Assembly: GCF_030936135.1 (NCBI RefSeq)
Contig: NC_082598.1
Coordinates: forward strand, 50,684,347-50,748,346
Length of the DNA: 64,000 nt
Source of the DNA: Gavia stellata
Taxonomy: Eukaryota; Chordata; Aves; Gaviiformes; Gaviidae
Direction of reading: 5' to 3'
Part shown: positions 27,901 to 39,900 of the stretch, piece by piece
How the letters are laid out: each line of letters opens with the position of its first letter
How positions within the stretch are numbered: the first letter of the stretch is position 1
Notes under the pieces: generated by a model
Seen by the model: only the letters and a program-made list of their open reading frames with translations
Database searches by the model: none
What the model was told of the DNA's origin: nothing
Position numbers and translations under genes: made by a program

Positions 27901-30900
27901 CCTTTCCATGCCTTTCCTTTTAGACTTCGTTGTAATGCCACAGCTCCCTAACCAAACCTGTGCAGAGAACACGCTAAAGAAGCTATCAGTTATATACAGA
28001 AAACAGAGATTATCAATTAGAAGGAATTGTTTTACAAGCCTTGTCTTTGCTGAAATCTGTATCTTCTCACAGAATTCCTTGCCTGCTGATGATTTCCGGA
28101 CCATAAATGAAACTCGTTACACCTGTTTAATAAATGATGAAACTATAGATGTCTGGAGGCAAAAGCTTTTAGAAAAGAACAGTTCTAATTCTGTCAAGTA
28201 GGTATTGTGGCACTGGACAAGCCTTTTGTTGAAAGTTTTATTTAAATGATTCTGTTGGCTTCCGTGCCATGCTTTTACTTGAAATTTAGCAGCCTTTCTC
28301 AGTTGTGGTTCTTGGTCATATCCAAGGGGAGGACAGTCGCCAGTCACAAGGCTGCCAGGTTAGAGCTTCCAAGCAAAACCAGAGGAATTTGAGGCTGCCT
28401 CAGAACACTGCAAATGGTGGGTGGGAAATCGATTTTAAAGTTGTTCTTTGCTGTGTGCTTAGAGTTCATGAAAAGCATCAAGAACTTGAACAGACTGATT
28501 AAATTCCTTCCCCTGTGTGCCTGCCACGAGAAGAATAGGTGGAAAGGAGGCACTGCTAACATCCCTTCTTTCAAAGAGGGACGTTACATGATTCTGGATG
28601 AACCACTTACCCTCTGTGCCTCTGAAGGGGTGATCCTGACATTGTTTCCCCTAGAAGGAAGGGAAGAGAGCTGAATAGATTTGCTGGAATATCTGTTCAT
28701 AACCTCTATCCCTGCTTTCTTTTGTCTTCCTGCTGCAAACAGTGATGTTGTTCAGATACTGTCCTCAGCTGCCTGCTGGAATGGAAGCTTCTTGGAGAAG
28801 AAGTAAGTGGCAAACAGAGTCCAGAGTGTGGCTTTCCCTTGAGGCAGACTGGAATACATTCACTTCACTCTCTGCTGCAGTGAGATTTGATTTTTCTGAT
28901 CAGACAGGAGACAGGGGCAGAGGGGGTCCACTAAAGAGGTGGGTGGTCAGAGCTGGGTAAGGAAGGCAAATGGTCTAAGAAAGTGCATGGTGAGTGAGTG
29001 TACTGCAAGTGGCACAGATTCCTTGGAGTTGCGCAACTGTAATTTTTCCTTATGAAATGAATATCAGCTTCTTCAAAAGAGAGGGATAGGAATACAACAT
29101 TGAATGAGTAATGACAGGTATCTGAATAGTCTCTTACCCAGCTGAGCTAGCTGGTGGGGGCTGGTGCATGTGGAGGTATACTTCAACACAGGCTGCTCTT
29201 GAAAAATACATCTGGGGCAGCATGGAAGCACTTTCCTTTTAGGTGACATCAGTTGTGGAAAGTTTCATGCTCCTGCTTATAACAGCAGGAATTTCAAAGG
29301 GGTGTAACCAACAATAGGTGGTGACAAGGTTGTAATATGCATAGCTGAGTCAAAGGCTGTGGGTTGGAAAGGATTGTGTTGGCTGTGTCTGTAAATGTTG
29401 CGGAGGTAACAGCATAAGATGAGGAGGAGGAGAAATTTTTTATGGTGATGTGATGAGTAAATGACCTGTAGTTAGGTGAAGAAAAGCTTAGTTACTCTGA
29501 ATAATCTTTGAGTAATATTTTTCCAAGAGCAACTTGAAAAAGAAAACAATTTACTCATTATTCGTGCATTTTTCCGCTTGTCCAATATTTTCTTCTTTAG
29601 TGTTGTGACAAGGCAGCATGTTACTGCATCAGGAGAGTTGTGTCATGTCGGTTTAAAACACTTGTTGAGATATCCAAGTTGTTGACTCACTGCAAATAGT
29701 CCCACATCTCCTTTGAATGTGGAAACGAGTGGAGTTTATGACTTTGTCACCCCAATGCAGTTCTCCTTCCACTTTAATGATGTCTTGGCTAGTGCAGGAC
29801 TTAACTTTTACAGAAAATCTTTGACCAAATGAATGCTAAAATTTGAAGCCACCATACACTGAAGTGAGGCTGTGTTCAACCATGTACCTTTATATGTGAA
29901 GCCTTATGTCATGATGCACTTGATAGAAATAGCTTAGTATATCCTTCCGGTATCTTAATGTCGTATAGGCCTGTTTGCAATACAGCATTGTGGTACACAG
30001 GGTTAGATGGAAAAGCAACTTTTCTATGGCTGTGTGAGTGGGCATGCTCCAGTACTACTTCTGCACATCACAGCCTGAAGCGCTCTGTACTGCAGTGTGA
30101 CTCTGAGGAGCTGTGTCCAGCCTGGTGTGTATGCTGTTATGGAAGTAGCCATTCTATTATAGCAGGCAATGTTTAGCTTCTCGTATTGTTATAGCCACAC
30201 CAGCAAAGTGACAAATGCATCCCATCTTTAATAGCTACCTTTTCCTTCAGAGTGTCTAATACAGCACAGTCTCAGATGAGTAGTGACAGACTTGGGAAAT
30301 CCTTGAGGTCAACGAAATTGTAGCAATGACCTTTTATACCAGCAACTGCACGGTTTTATGCGCAGCTTTACTGCAGACAATGGTGCTGAGAGCCTCTGCT
30401 ACAGATGCTGATCATGCTGTAGATGCTGAGCTAGGTAACTTGCCTGGACATTCAGTGTTGCTAGATCTGGCTGTTAGGCTATTGTCCTCCACAGGCTTGC
30501 CTTCATTATCCCTCTTACCCAGGTAGCCTAAGTAAATTACAGCCTTTCAAGTACAGCAGAAAGGACAGCACATGTTTGTTGCAATTGAAGACCATATGAA
30601 GACTGTTCTTAGCTGTGCTGTGTTTTGGTTGTGGTCATTATTTAGTTTTAGAAAATTTGAGAGTGGCATTGCCAAAAAGCTACTCTGAATATCTTCCCAT
30701 TTTCTTTTGAAAATCCTCATCTGATGTTCCCTTGTATAGCAGTCAATGTTGTCTTATGCATTACCCTTCCCTTTCTTACTGGGTGTGATTAAGCAGATTT
30801 TGCTATAGAAGTAGTGTATATGAAGACAACGGAGAGGATCCTGATACATACGATAGATATATATTTTATAGGTTTTTAAGCACTCTGGCCTGTCTAGGCA

Positions 30901-33900
30901 GGCTCTTAGGTCAGGGAAGGAGTCCTGGGGAAATCAAAGACTTCAATAAAGTGTTTCTCTGCAAGAATCCCAACACTAACCAAGGCCCAGAAGAGTTCAG
31001 AAGGGAGAGTTGTCCATCTTGTCTCTAGCAAGAAGATTCCAACTTCTGCTTTGTTTCTAGTCTGATTAGTTCCCGAGAGGTCATTTCTCCATTGCTTGCT
31101 CTCAGGCCATGCCAATGCACAGGTAATGGTGTATCTTCCTTAAACTTAAGCCAGTCTGTCTGGAATTTTTTTTTTTTTTTAAAGAATTGATGAACATTTT
31201 AAAACCAGTCCAAAGATCCCAGGGATTGATCTGAACTCCACCAGAGTGCTGTTTGAGAAGCTGATGAACTCTCAGCACTCCATTCTCCTAGACCAGGTAT
31301 TGCACTTCTGGGGTTTTGGGTATTCAGAGGGAAAATAAAGGCTTTGTCCCTCCGTAACATGCAAGTAACAGCAGCCTTTTTGGGGAGGGGTTGTACTGCA
31401 AATCTGCAGGCCATGTCCTTCATGGTATCAGTGGATACTTCTCCACTGACCTGGGCTGATTTTCACCTTCGCAGAATATGTCTCTAAGACTTGTTTTTAA
31501 AAAAGTTTTCTCTCATGGCATTTAATACTTGAAATGGCTGCTGAAATCAATTCTGTGTATGTTATACTTGTAAATAATGACTATGTGCTCATTTATTGCC
31601 TGTCAGGAGTTGAGTACTTTATGGTTGTATAATTTATTCTAACTTGGAGGATTTCTCTCATGAGTGCAGAGCTGTGAGATAAAATCGTGTTTGTTCTCCG
31701 TGGCATTTTTTAGCTATAATTTTTATAGTTTGTTTTTTTTTTTTTACTCCAGGTTTGACTTTTAAAGCAGGGATGTGACCGTTAAGGGACTAGGTGTTAA
31801 TTAGCCTCTAGCCAGCCCTGGAAAAACCTATCCAAATGTTTGTGCATTTTGGAAAAACCAGATTTCAGTCCTGTTCTATGGAGTGTACTTAAGAGGTCAT
31901 CAGCAAAAGCTGTTAAGTCCACCCGTGCTGAGTGTGCTCTGTTTCATCAGTTCTTACACATCATCTACGGTATAGGTGCTCTATCAAAAGAAGTTGCCTT
32001 CTTTTGTTTTGTTTTCCTCTAGATACTGAAGAGCTTTGAAAGTTTTTTGATTCCTCAGCTGTCCAGCTCACCACCAGATGTCGAGGCAATGAGGATCTAT
32101 CTGATTCTCCCTGAATTCCCACCCTTCCAAGACTCAAAGTATTATATCACATTAACGCTTCCTCTCGCAATGGCTATTCTGCGCCTAGATACCAACCCCA
32201 GCAAAGTTCTTGGTAAGAGGTTGGCATTTAAGATGCATGTTGCTCTCAGCATCCAGCTGGGACACACAGTGTTGCCTTTAGGTTTTTCAGTCATGTTTTT
32301 GTGTTGGTTTAATTTTTCTGTTACAATGGCTGCAATGATAATTGGGTATTATTTGTGGTATAGTGTTGTTATGAAGCTGTCACCTCTAAAAAGCAGCTGG
32401 GAACCAAAAGCATTCAAGGAATCCTCCCTCCAAAACCTGTGTTCCCATGTAAAAGAATTATAAACATAAAATTTGAATTTTAAACATGAGCTATGAAGAA
32501 ATGAAGAATGTGCCATACAGGTAAGATATGGGAAGTTAGTTACAATAATATTAAATGTATAAAATTTGTGGTGGTGTGGATAATAAATGAGAAAATTCAG
32601 GTTAAGAATTGTTTTAATTTAGAAGTAAAATATCATTTCAAACAACACTTACTAGGGAGGTTAGTCTAATTTACCTTATCTAGTTTACCTACATTCAGAG
32701 ACTTGGTTCCAGATAAATTTTCATGCCTCTCTGTGAACATAGATTTTGTATATCTTAAAGATTAAATGATCTTATTCTCTTAAATTTGTCCACATTAGAA
32801 TATCCTTTCTGTATAAGGTAAATAAAAGAATATACTAAATATAATGTAAAGTTACCTTGTCCTATATAAGGTGCAGAAAAACCTATTGGCTGGTCCATGA
32901 CCAAGCTGAACAACCCAGCTCTTCTCCCACTTCTGAATCTTTTCATTTCTGCTAATATTGTTTCCTATGAGCTCATTTTAAACTAAGCAGAACATAATGC
33001 TGCTTAATGATTGTTACTCATGTTTGCTAAGCTATTACTTTTCTTATTATCTTACTCTCGTTTCTTAACGTTATCTTATACTAAATCTCGTATTATCATG
33101 TAAAATGCTATGTAATGCATTCAGACCTCCGGGAGCATTGCTCCAGTGAAATTTATTTTGAGGTTCAGTGATTTTTTTTTTTTTTTTAGTTGAAAGAGGC
33201 TTTGGAACCAAGTTCCCTCCTCTACTTAGTGTATGTAGTCCACTGTGATTGTTAGCATACAGAAATGTAAAGGATTCTGATATTTTTGCCTGCCAGAATC
33301 TATTATTGTGCTGACACTTGAGAGGATAAATTGGTGTTTGTTTCTAACAGTTGACGTGATTGTTTCCCAGGCTCCAGCTTCTACTTTGCAGGTGGATTGG
33401 TTCTAGCAAAGAAGCTAATAGTCAGGGTCCCTTCAGAGGAGAGGTAAGGGTTACCTGTCCTTGGCAAGAAAGAAACCAGCCTTTTTAAAGAGGGGGAGTT
33501 CAGACCTTTAGTGCAGATGTGCCAGGCGACATGCTCTGACACCTGCTAGAAAAGTGTGTGGTACTACAGAGAATTGCCCCGGCAACTACTTTCTTATCAC
33601 TCATGAGAGACAACGGTTTGCCTGCAGATCACAGTACCTTGAATACAAGATACTTGAAACGGTATCTTGAATTGAAGGTTGGAAAACCTTGAATTCAGGC
33701 TCTCTCACTGATCGGGGATTGGGGCTCGGTAATGACTGGGGTGGTTGTATGAGAGTGAAAAGGGAATCCTATCTAGCTGACTCTGCTCGCTTTCCTGTTG
33801 CTACAGTTAGGAGAGAAATAGGGAAGTTTTTTTAAACAACCTTTAGGTGTGTTACCCTATTTTCAGCTGTAACCCCTTATTTAGGGGTTACTATGGCCTT

Positions 33901-36900
33901 AATTCAGGATTTATATTGATGTTCCTCTGCTTTCCAGATAACTGGTGGTCTCAAGTGTGCCCAAGATATTTCCTCAGGCTAGTGGACCTCTATAAAGGTG
34001 CAGTGGTTTACCTTCTCAGTGGAAGAAAGACACTCTTGATCCCAGTCCTGTTCAGTAGCTACATTACAGCTGCTCTCAGACTTCTGGAGAAACTCCACAA
34101 GGTAAGAGGAAAGCCTGGGCGCATGTCGGCTCAAGATGATTCAGTCTTGTCTGCCCTTTGCCAATTGGCAGGGGCAGAGTGGTCATGGCCTTGGCTTGTG
34201 AGCTGTGTCATTGTCCACCAAGACACCACATGGGGAAGATGATAATGGTTTTCCTGAATTCAAGGTACTTGAAGATTGTTTAGTCTTGTCTCAAATTCTC
34301 AAAATTTACCCTAAAGAATGCTGCTGCTGAGCCACCAGACTGTGTGCACTGTGGCATCACAAATACATGTCTCATGATGCTTTCTGCTCCCACTGTGTTG
34401 GTGCTGGTTAGTCTGGGTGAGGAGGAGGGGGAACTAAATAAATCAGAAAAAGGTTTGTCTTGATTATTCCTGGTTCATATTAAAATATAAGGGACTATGT
34501 GTTTTTGCAAGACTTTCTGGGGCCTATTGTTGCAAGCTGCTATAATTGATTTTATGAAAGCAAACCTGCGCGTTCTAAGAAAAATGTTGAATATATCCAT
34601 ATTTTAAAAAACATCTGTTTTCTTCACTAGGTAAATCAGAAGGTTAAACACGTAGAATATGATAAGTTTTATATCCCTGAGATTTCCAGCTTGGTGGACA
34701 TTCAGGAGGATTATCTTATGTGGTTCTTACATCAGGCTGGAATGGTAAGAAGTTTTATGTATAGTCATTGAAATAGTTGTCCATGTTTGTCTCTCTGGTT
34801 GTAGAGATCTGTATTTTAAAAATCCTTAATGAGAGATTAATGTGTTCAGTATAGGCGCATCGATATGTTAAGTCTCTCAGATTTGGGTACTCAGTGGCGT
34901 GACGAAGTTGACTTAAAATAAGGCTGTCAGAAGAGCTGGAGCTAACAATATTTGACTAACGCTTGCAACAATCTTTGTGATTATTTATGTGAATCTCATT
35001 CCGTCCTTGCACAAGGCAATTAATTCAGTCACTGGATCCTTTTAATGTAATCGAGACCTCAGGAGCCAAATCCTGCATTCTAAAATTATAATTTTTACCC
35101 TTTACTTCTGCTGTTTAGGCAGGTATTGTGAATAATGTAGCCAGTGATCTTAAAATCTTGCTCTGTAAGAGGAGGCAGTGTGGCGTTCTGGCTAGGGGAC
35201 TGAACCAAGACTCAAGAGATGTGGGTTCTATTCCTGGCTCTTCCAGTAACCTGCTGGGTGATCTTGGGTAAGACCCTTCACCTCTTTTATGCCTCACTTT
35301 CCCATCTGTAAGAAAGGAGATAACTAAACTGAGGGCTGGAATATGCTGTGTAGGAACCCAGTGAGCTTATTTAATTATAGCAAGGAAAGGAATCCCAAGT
35401 GTGAGAAAACACCAAAAAAGATCTGCCACGGGATGCTGCAAGAGTAAAACCTGACTGTAGCAAGAATTTTTGTGTGTGTTTTCATGTGGTGTTGTGTGTG
35501 CTGTGTCCCCTGTTCCCCTACTTTCCATCATTTAAATAGTGCTGTTCTGTGCTCACTTCTAGTGAGCAGAACAATAAAATATTGACTGAAACTTCTGTAA
35601 CAGTGATAGTTAAAAATAGTTAAAAATGTATCAACATGGCTAATGAGAGGAGTAATTTGAATTGCAGGAGTGGTCTTACTTTGTAATGTTGTGGCCTTAT
35701 GATCTCTCCTGTTGTTTCGTATAGTCTCTGCCTTGGGGGTAGTTTTCTTGTTTTATTTCGTAAGAGTAAGTTTCTCCTATGGGAGGCTAACACAGGCTTC
35801 TGTGCCAGTTAGTCCTCTTAGTAATGTTTGATGTTCAAGTTTTGAATTAGACTTGTGCATTTTCTTGAGAAGGAAGTTCCTGTGCTTTTCTTGAAGAGGA
35901 AAGATTGTTGGTCCCAGAGGAGAAGTTTTCTTTGGGTCACCTTTGAAGTAGTCTGTCCAAAAAAAATACAAGACACAAAATCAAAAGAATAAAAGATTTT
36001 CATATTTCTCTTTTTCCTTTACAGAAAGTAAGACCATCTATCATGCAGGTAAGAAAATTTTTTTTCATGACACTTATTTAAAGAAGTGCTATGGAAGCTG
36101 TAAATAGGAATGAATCTGCCTGCCTTTCTTGCAGGATGCTGTGACACTCTGTTCTTATCCTTTCATCTTCGATGCTCAGGCTAAGACCAAGATGTTACAG
36201 ACGGACGCAGAACTACAAATGCAGGTAATCCTCTCTCCCAATTTTCCTGCCCCATTTCTTTTTTCCTGCCATTTGCATTGGTGCCTGCAAGGAAAGGAGT
36301 TCACTGGGAGTTAGTGTGTGCAGCACGTTATTGTTTCCATGATATTGGAGAGCAGAGTAGCTGGAGAACCTCTTTGCCCTTGATATTGCAGAGACAGTGC
36401 TTGGTGTCTTTCACCTCAAAATGTTTGGTAACATCAGAACTGCCAGATGTACATGCGGTGGAAATTTAAACTGTATAGGGTAGGGAAGGATATGTCCAAG
36501 GATAAGCATCAAGGTGAGGTCTCTATTAGAGGAGCTGTAAGGCTGGAGAAGTAGACAAGCTTTCAGTTAAGTGGGCACTTTTTTTCAAGTTCCTGCTTGG
36601 TGCGGGAGGAGTGGTTGTCAGAAGTGAGGGTTGAAGACCAACCCCTGACACTGTTTGTGGTTGCAAGCAGCAGCTGTTGTCGGCAGCTCACCCACCCATT
36701 TGCAGCAAGGGGCGCAGACCTGAGGCTCTCCAGGAGCGTGTTCACAGCAGGTGTTCAGCTCCAGCACCCTTACCCTGTAGGTGCCAAGCCAGCTCACAGC
36801 CAGGCTGTGACAAGGACAACGGGCCTCCGTGCCAGCGTAAACCTCCCAGTGCCAGGCATTGCTCATGCAGGTGGCTCCTGAGAAGTGGAAAGCATTGGGC

Positions 36901-39900
36901 ACTGAACCCTCATCCAGTGCAGCTGGGGTCTGGGACTAGACCCATCCTATGAGAAATGAGCTTGCTGAGGTCCTTGGTTGTCAGGTTCCTTCAGGGTGGA
37001 AAACTGTCGTCACAGTTAACTTGTGGCCACTGGTGCTGGTTCCATGTAATATCCATCGCTTAGCTTTTCTATGGCTGCTTGAACACATAGCCTGCAGCAA
37101 GGCAGAGGAGGCTCGGCCTACACTCAGAAGCTGGAGTAACCTTCTCCTGCTTTCACACAGAATCACAGAATCACTAAGGTTGGAAAAGACCTGTAAGATC
37201 ATCAAGTCCAACCATAAAAAAAAAACCAAAAAAACCCCAAAAACACCCCCCCCCCCCCCCCCCCCCCAAAAAATACCAAAACCACCCACAAAACACAAAA
37301 TACACCACAATCCACACCAAAACAACCCACCCACACCACACAGCACCATGCCCATCAAGCCACATCCCACAATGCCACATCCACACGCTCCTTGAATACC
37401 TCCAGGGATGGTGACTCCACCACCTCCCTGGGCAGCCTGTTCCAATGTTTCACAACTCTCTCAGTAAAGAAATTTTTCCTAATATCCAGCCTGAACCTCC
37501 CCTGGCGCAACTTGAGGCCATTTCCTCTTGTCCTGTCACTCGTCCCTTGGGAGAAGAGACCAACACCCACCTCTCTGCAACCCCCTTTCAGGTAGTTGTA
37601 GAGAGCGATAAGGTCTCCCCTCAGCCTCCTCTTCTCCAGACTGAACAACCCCAGTTCCCTCAGCCACTCCTCATAAGACTTGTTTCATTTTGTCACCCTT
37701 TTGCGTATATTTTCAGGTGCCCAGTTTGTGAGCAGTGCACTGCTGTGAGGAGGGTATCTACCTTATCTTGGCAGGACAGCAGGCCGGTAAAGGTTTTGCT
37801 GCCCTGAGAGATAGGATCTTTATGAAGACAACCAGTTAGAGGCCAGAGAAACCAGTACTTCTGTGAGTGCTGGAACAGAGGAAGCCTGGTTTCCAGTGGA
37901 TTTCTATCTCAGGTTTAACTGACTTGTAAACTGAATTTACAAATGTGAATTTGCCATTTACTGTGGACAGTGTACAAGAATGAATATACTATGTGTGGTC
38001 AAAGCTTTGACTGGACTTTGTGCCTTACCTGACTCCAGAAAAACCATGTAGATGAGAGCTTTGAATTGTATGGAGTGAGTTGCCTGGTGCCTTGCCTAAT
38101 GCGGTTGGTGCAGTTGTCAACTGGCTCCTCGCTTGGTATGTTAGTTACACTGCTTTCCCTCGAGGACTCTCTGACTCTTATCAGGGTTGTGTTCACACTG
38201 CATTTCTTGACTCAGTAAGAGCATGAATAAAGCCTCTTTTCCCCACCCACCTGCCTAATGTCAAAAAATGTTCAGGAATTTGATCTCTCTGTTGCTCAAA
38301 TTTGGTGAATTGATCAGTGGACTCAAAAGGTGTTGGTGTGGGAAATGCGGTAGGGGTGACAGGTAGGCACCCAGGCACACATACTTGCATAGAGTGAGCA
38401 CGTAATTGTAATCCTTATACCCTTGGGGAAACCAAACTAAAAGAGTAAGGAAGAAAGGAACACTAGGCATGTAGCTGTTAACTGTTCTCCTTCCATAGGA
38501 AGAAAGGAGCTGAGCAGTGGCTGTTTTTCACCCTTCTCTTGTTTATAGGTTGCAATAAATGGTGCAAATTTGCAGAATGTCTTCATGCTTCTCACCCTGG
38601 AGCCTCTGCTGGCCAGAAGCCCTTTCCTGGTACTTCATGTTCGTAGGAGTAACTTAGTTGGTGATGCTTTAAGGGAGTTGAGCATCCATTCCGACATTGA
38701 TTTGAAAAAGCCTCTCAAAGTAAGTTTTCCCCACACCTTTAGCACCCTCTCATCCAGCTGACATTTCTGCAGCCTTTCAGCCCTTCACGTTACCACTTCA
38801 CCAGTGTACAGTGGCTTCTCCATAGGTATAGCACACAGGTACGCTTGATCTGATCGGTGCAGGGGTTGAGTCTTTCTCCTCTCTGACTCCCGGGGTGTTT
38901 TGGCAGTGGACAGTTTACAAGAAGGCAAGCAGGGGTTTTACTCTATTTTCCTGGTGTGTCTACTGTATAAGGGGTGGGGGAGGAAACATTTCTATGATAT
39001 TATGGAGTCTCTGTTTTGCTCTTCTGCAGGAACAGGCCACTTAGAATAGGACATGTTTTATCTCAGAGGTTGCTACAAAATTCGGCAGCTGCTGTTGTGT
39101 TGCTGCTTCTGTTGTTGGAAGGATAGGGGGTTATTTATGATTTGCATAAGGGGTTAAACATTTTGAAAATGCCTTATTTGCACCCCCTGTTCCCTTTCCT
39201 TTCCTGCAAGCAGAGCACTGAAACAGGATCATGGGTTGCAGTGGGTTTAGGCATATTAGACAAATTGCTTTGTGTGGCTCCCAATTAGAAAGATGTCTGA
39301 TTCACTCAGTCTCAGCTCTGCATCGCTGTTACTGACCTGCTTTTTCTACAGGTCATCTTTGATGGTGAGGAAGCTGTTGACGCTGGAGGAGTGACAAAGG
39401 AATTTTTCCTTCTGTTGTTAAAAGAACTCCTCAACCCCATCTATGGCATGTTCACTTACTACACAGAGTCAAACCTGCTGTGGTTTTCAGACACGGTAAG
39501 CCCTTGCCCTTTATAAGCACAGGTTGAAATAATATGCTGCATTTAAATGACAAGAAAGTTAGTGGCAGACTATGGGAAAGAAGTGATCTTCCTCTCATTT
39601 TCCACCCACAATACAATGTGAGCTCTATTTTCAGTCAGTGGAAATTAGTATAGGTCCATTAACTTGAGTAGAATGGTGGTGATTGTGCCTGTTAAGGACT
39701 TGGCTCTTTCTCTTTATTCTTATCCCATAATAAAACTCGTATTAAGTATCAGATGACAGTTAATAGAACTCTTATTATCATGAATGTGATAATCATGTGC
39801 TGTTTTACAGAACCAGAGGTTTGGGTCATAATGACATTAGAATTCTGTGCTTCCCTTGCTGTTCACGTAATTGCAACCAATCCACTTAGTCATGCATCAT

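Noticed and set aside
28198-28206. Alternative exon 9 donor gtattg
   Set aside because: Using it would place TAG in frame; the donor four bases earlier keeps the frame and the family match.
28590-28640. ccacttaccctctgtgcctc, resembling the MIR core
   Set aside because: Too short and without the head or tail segments seen in the two called copies.
32410-33123. GCATTCA at both ends of the AT-rich block, as a possible target-site duplication
   Set aside because: Seven bases recur by chance in this length, and the block does not begin or end with element-like termini.
36981-37445. 154-codon - strand open frame rich in glycine
   Set aside because: It is produced by the C22 run and A/C-rich tract inside the CR1 element.
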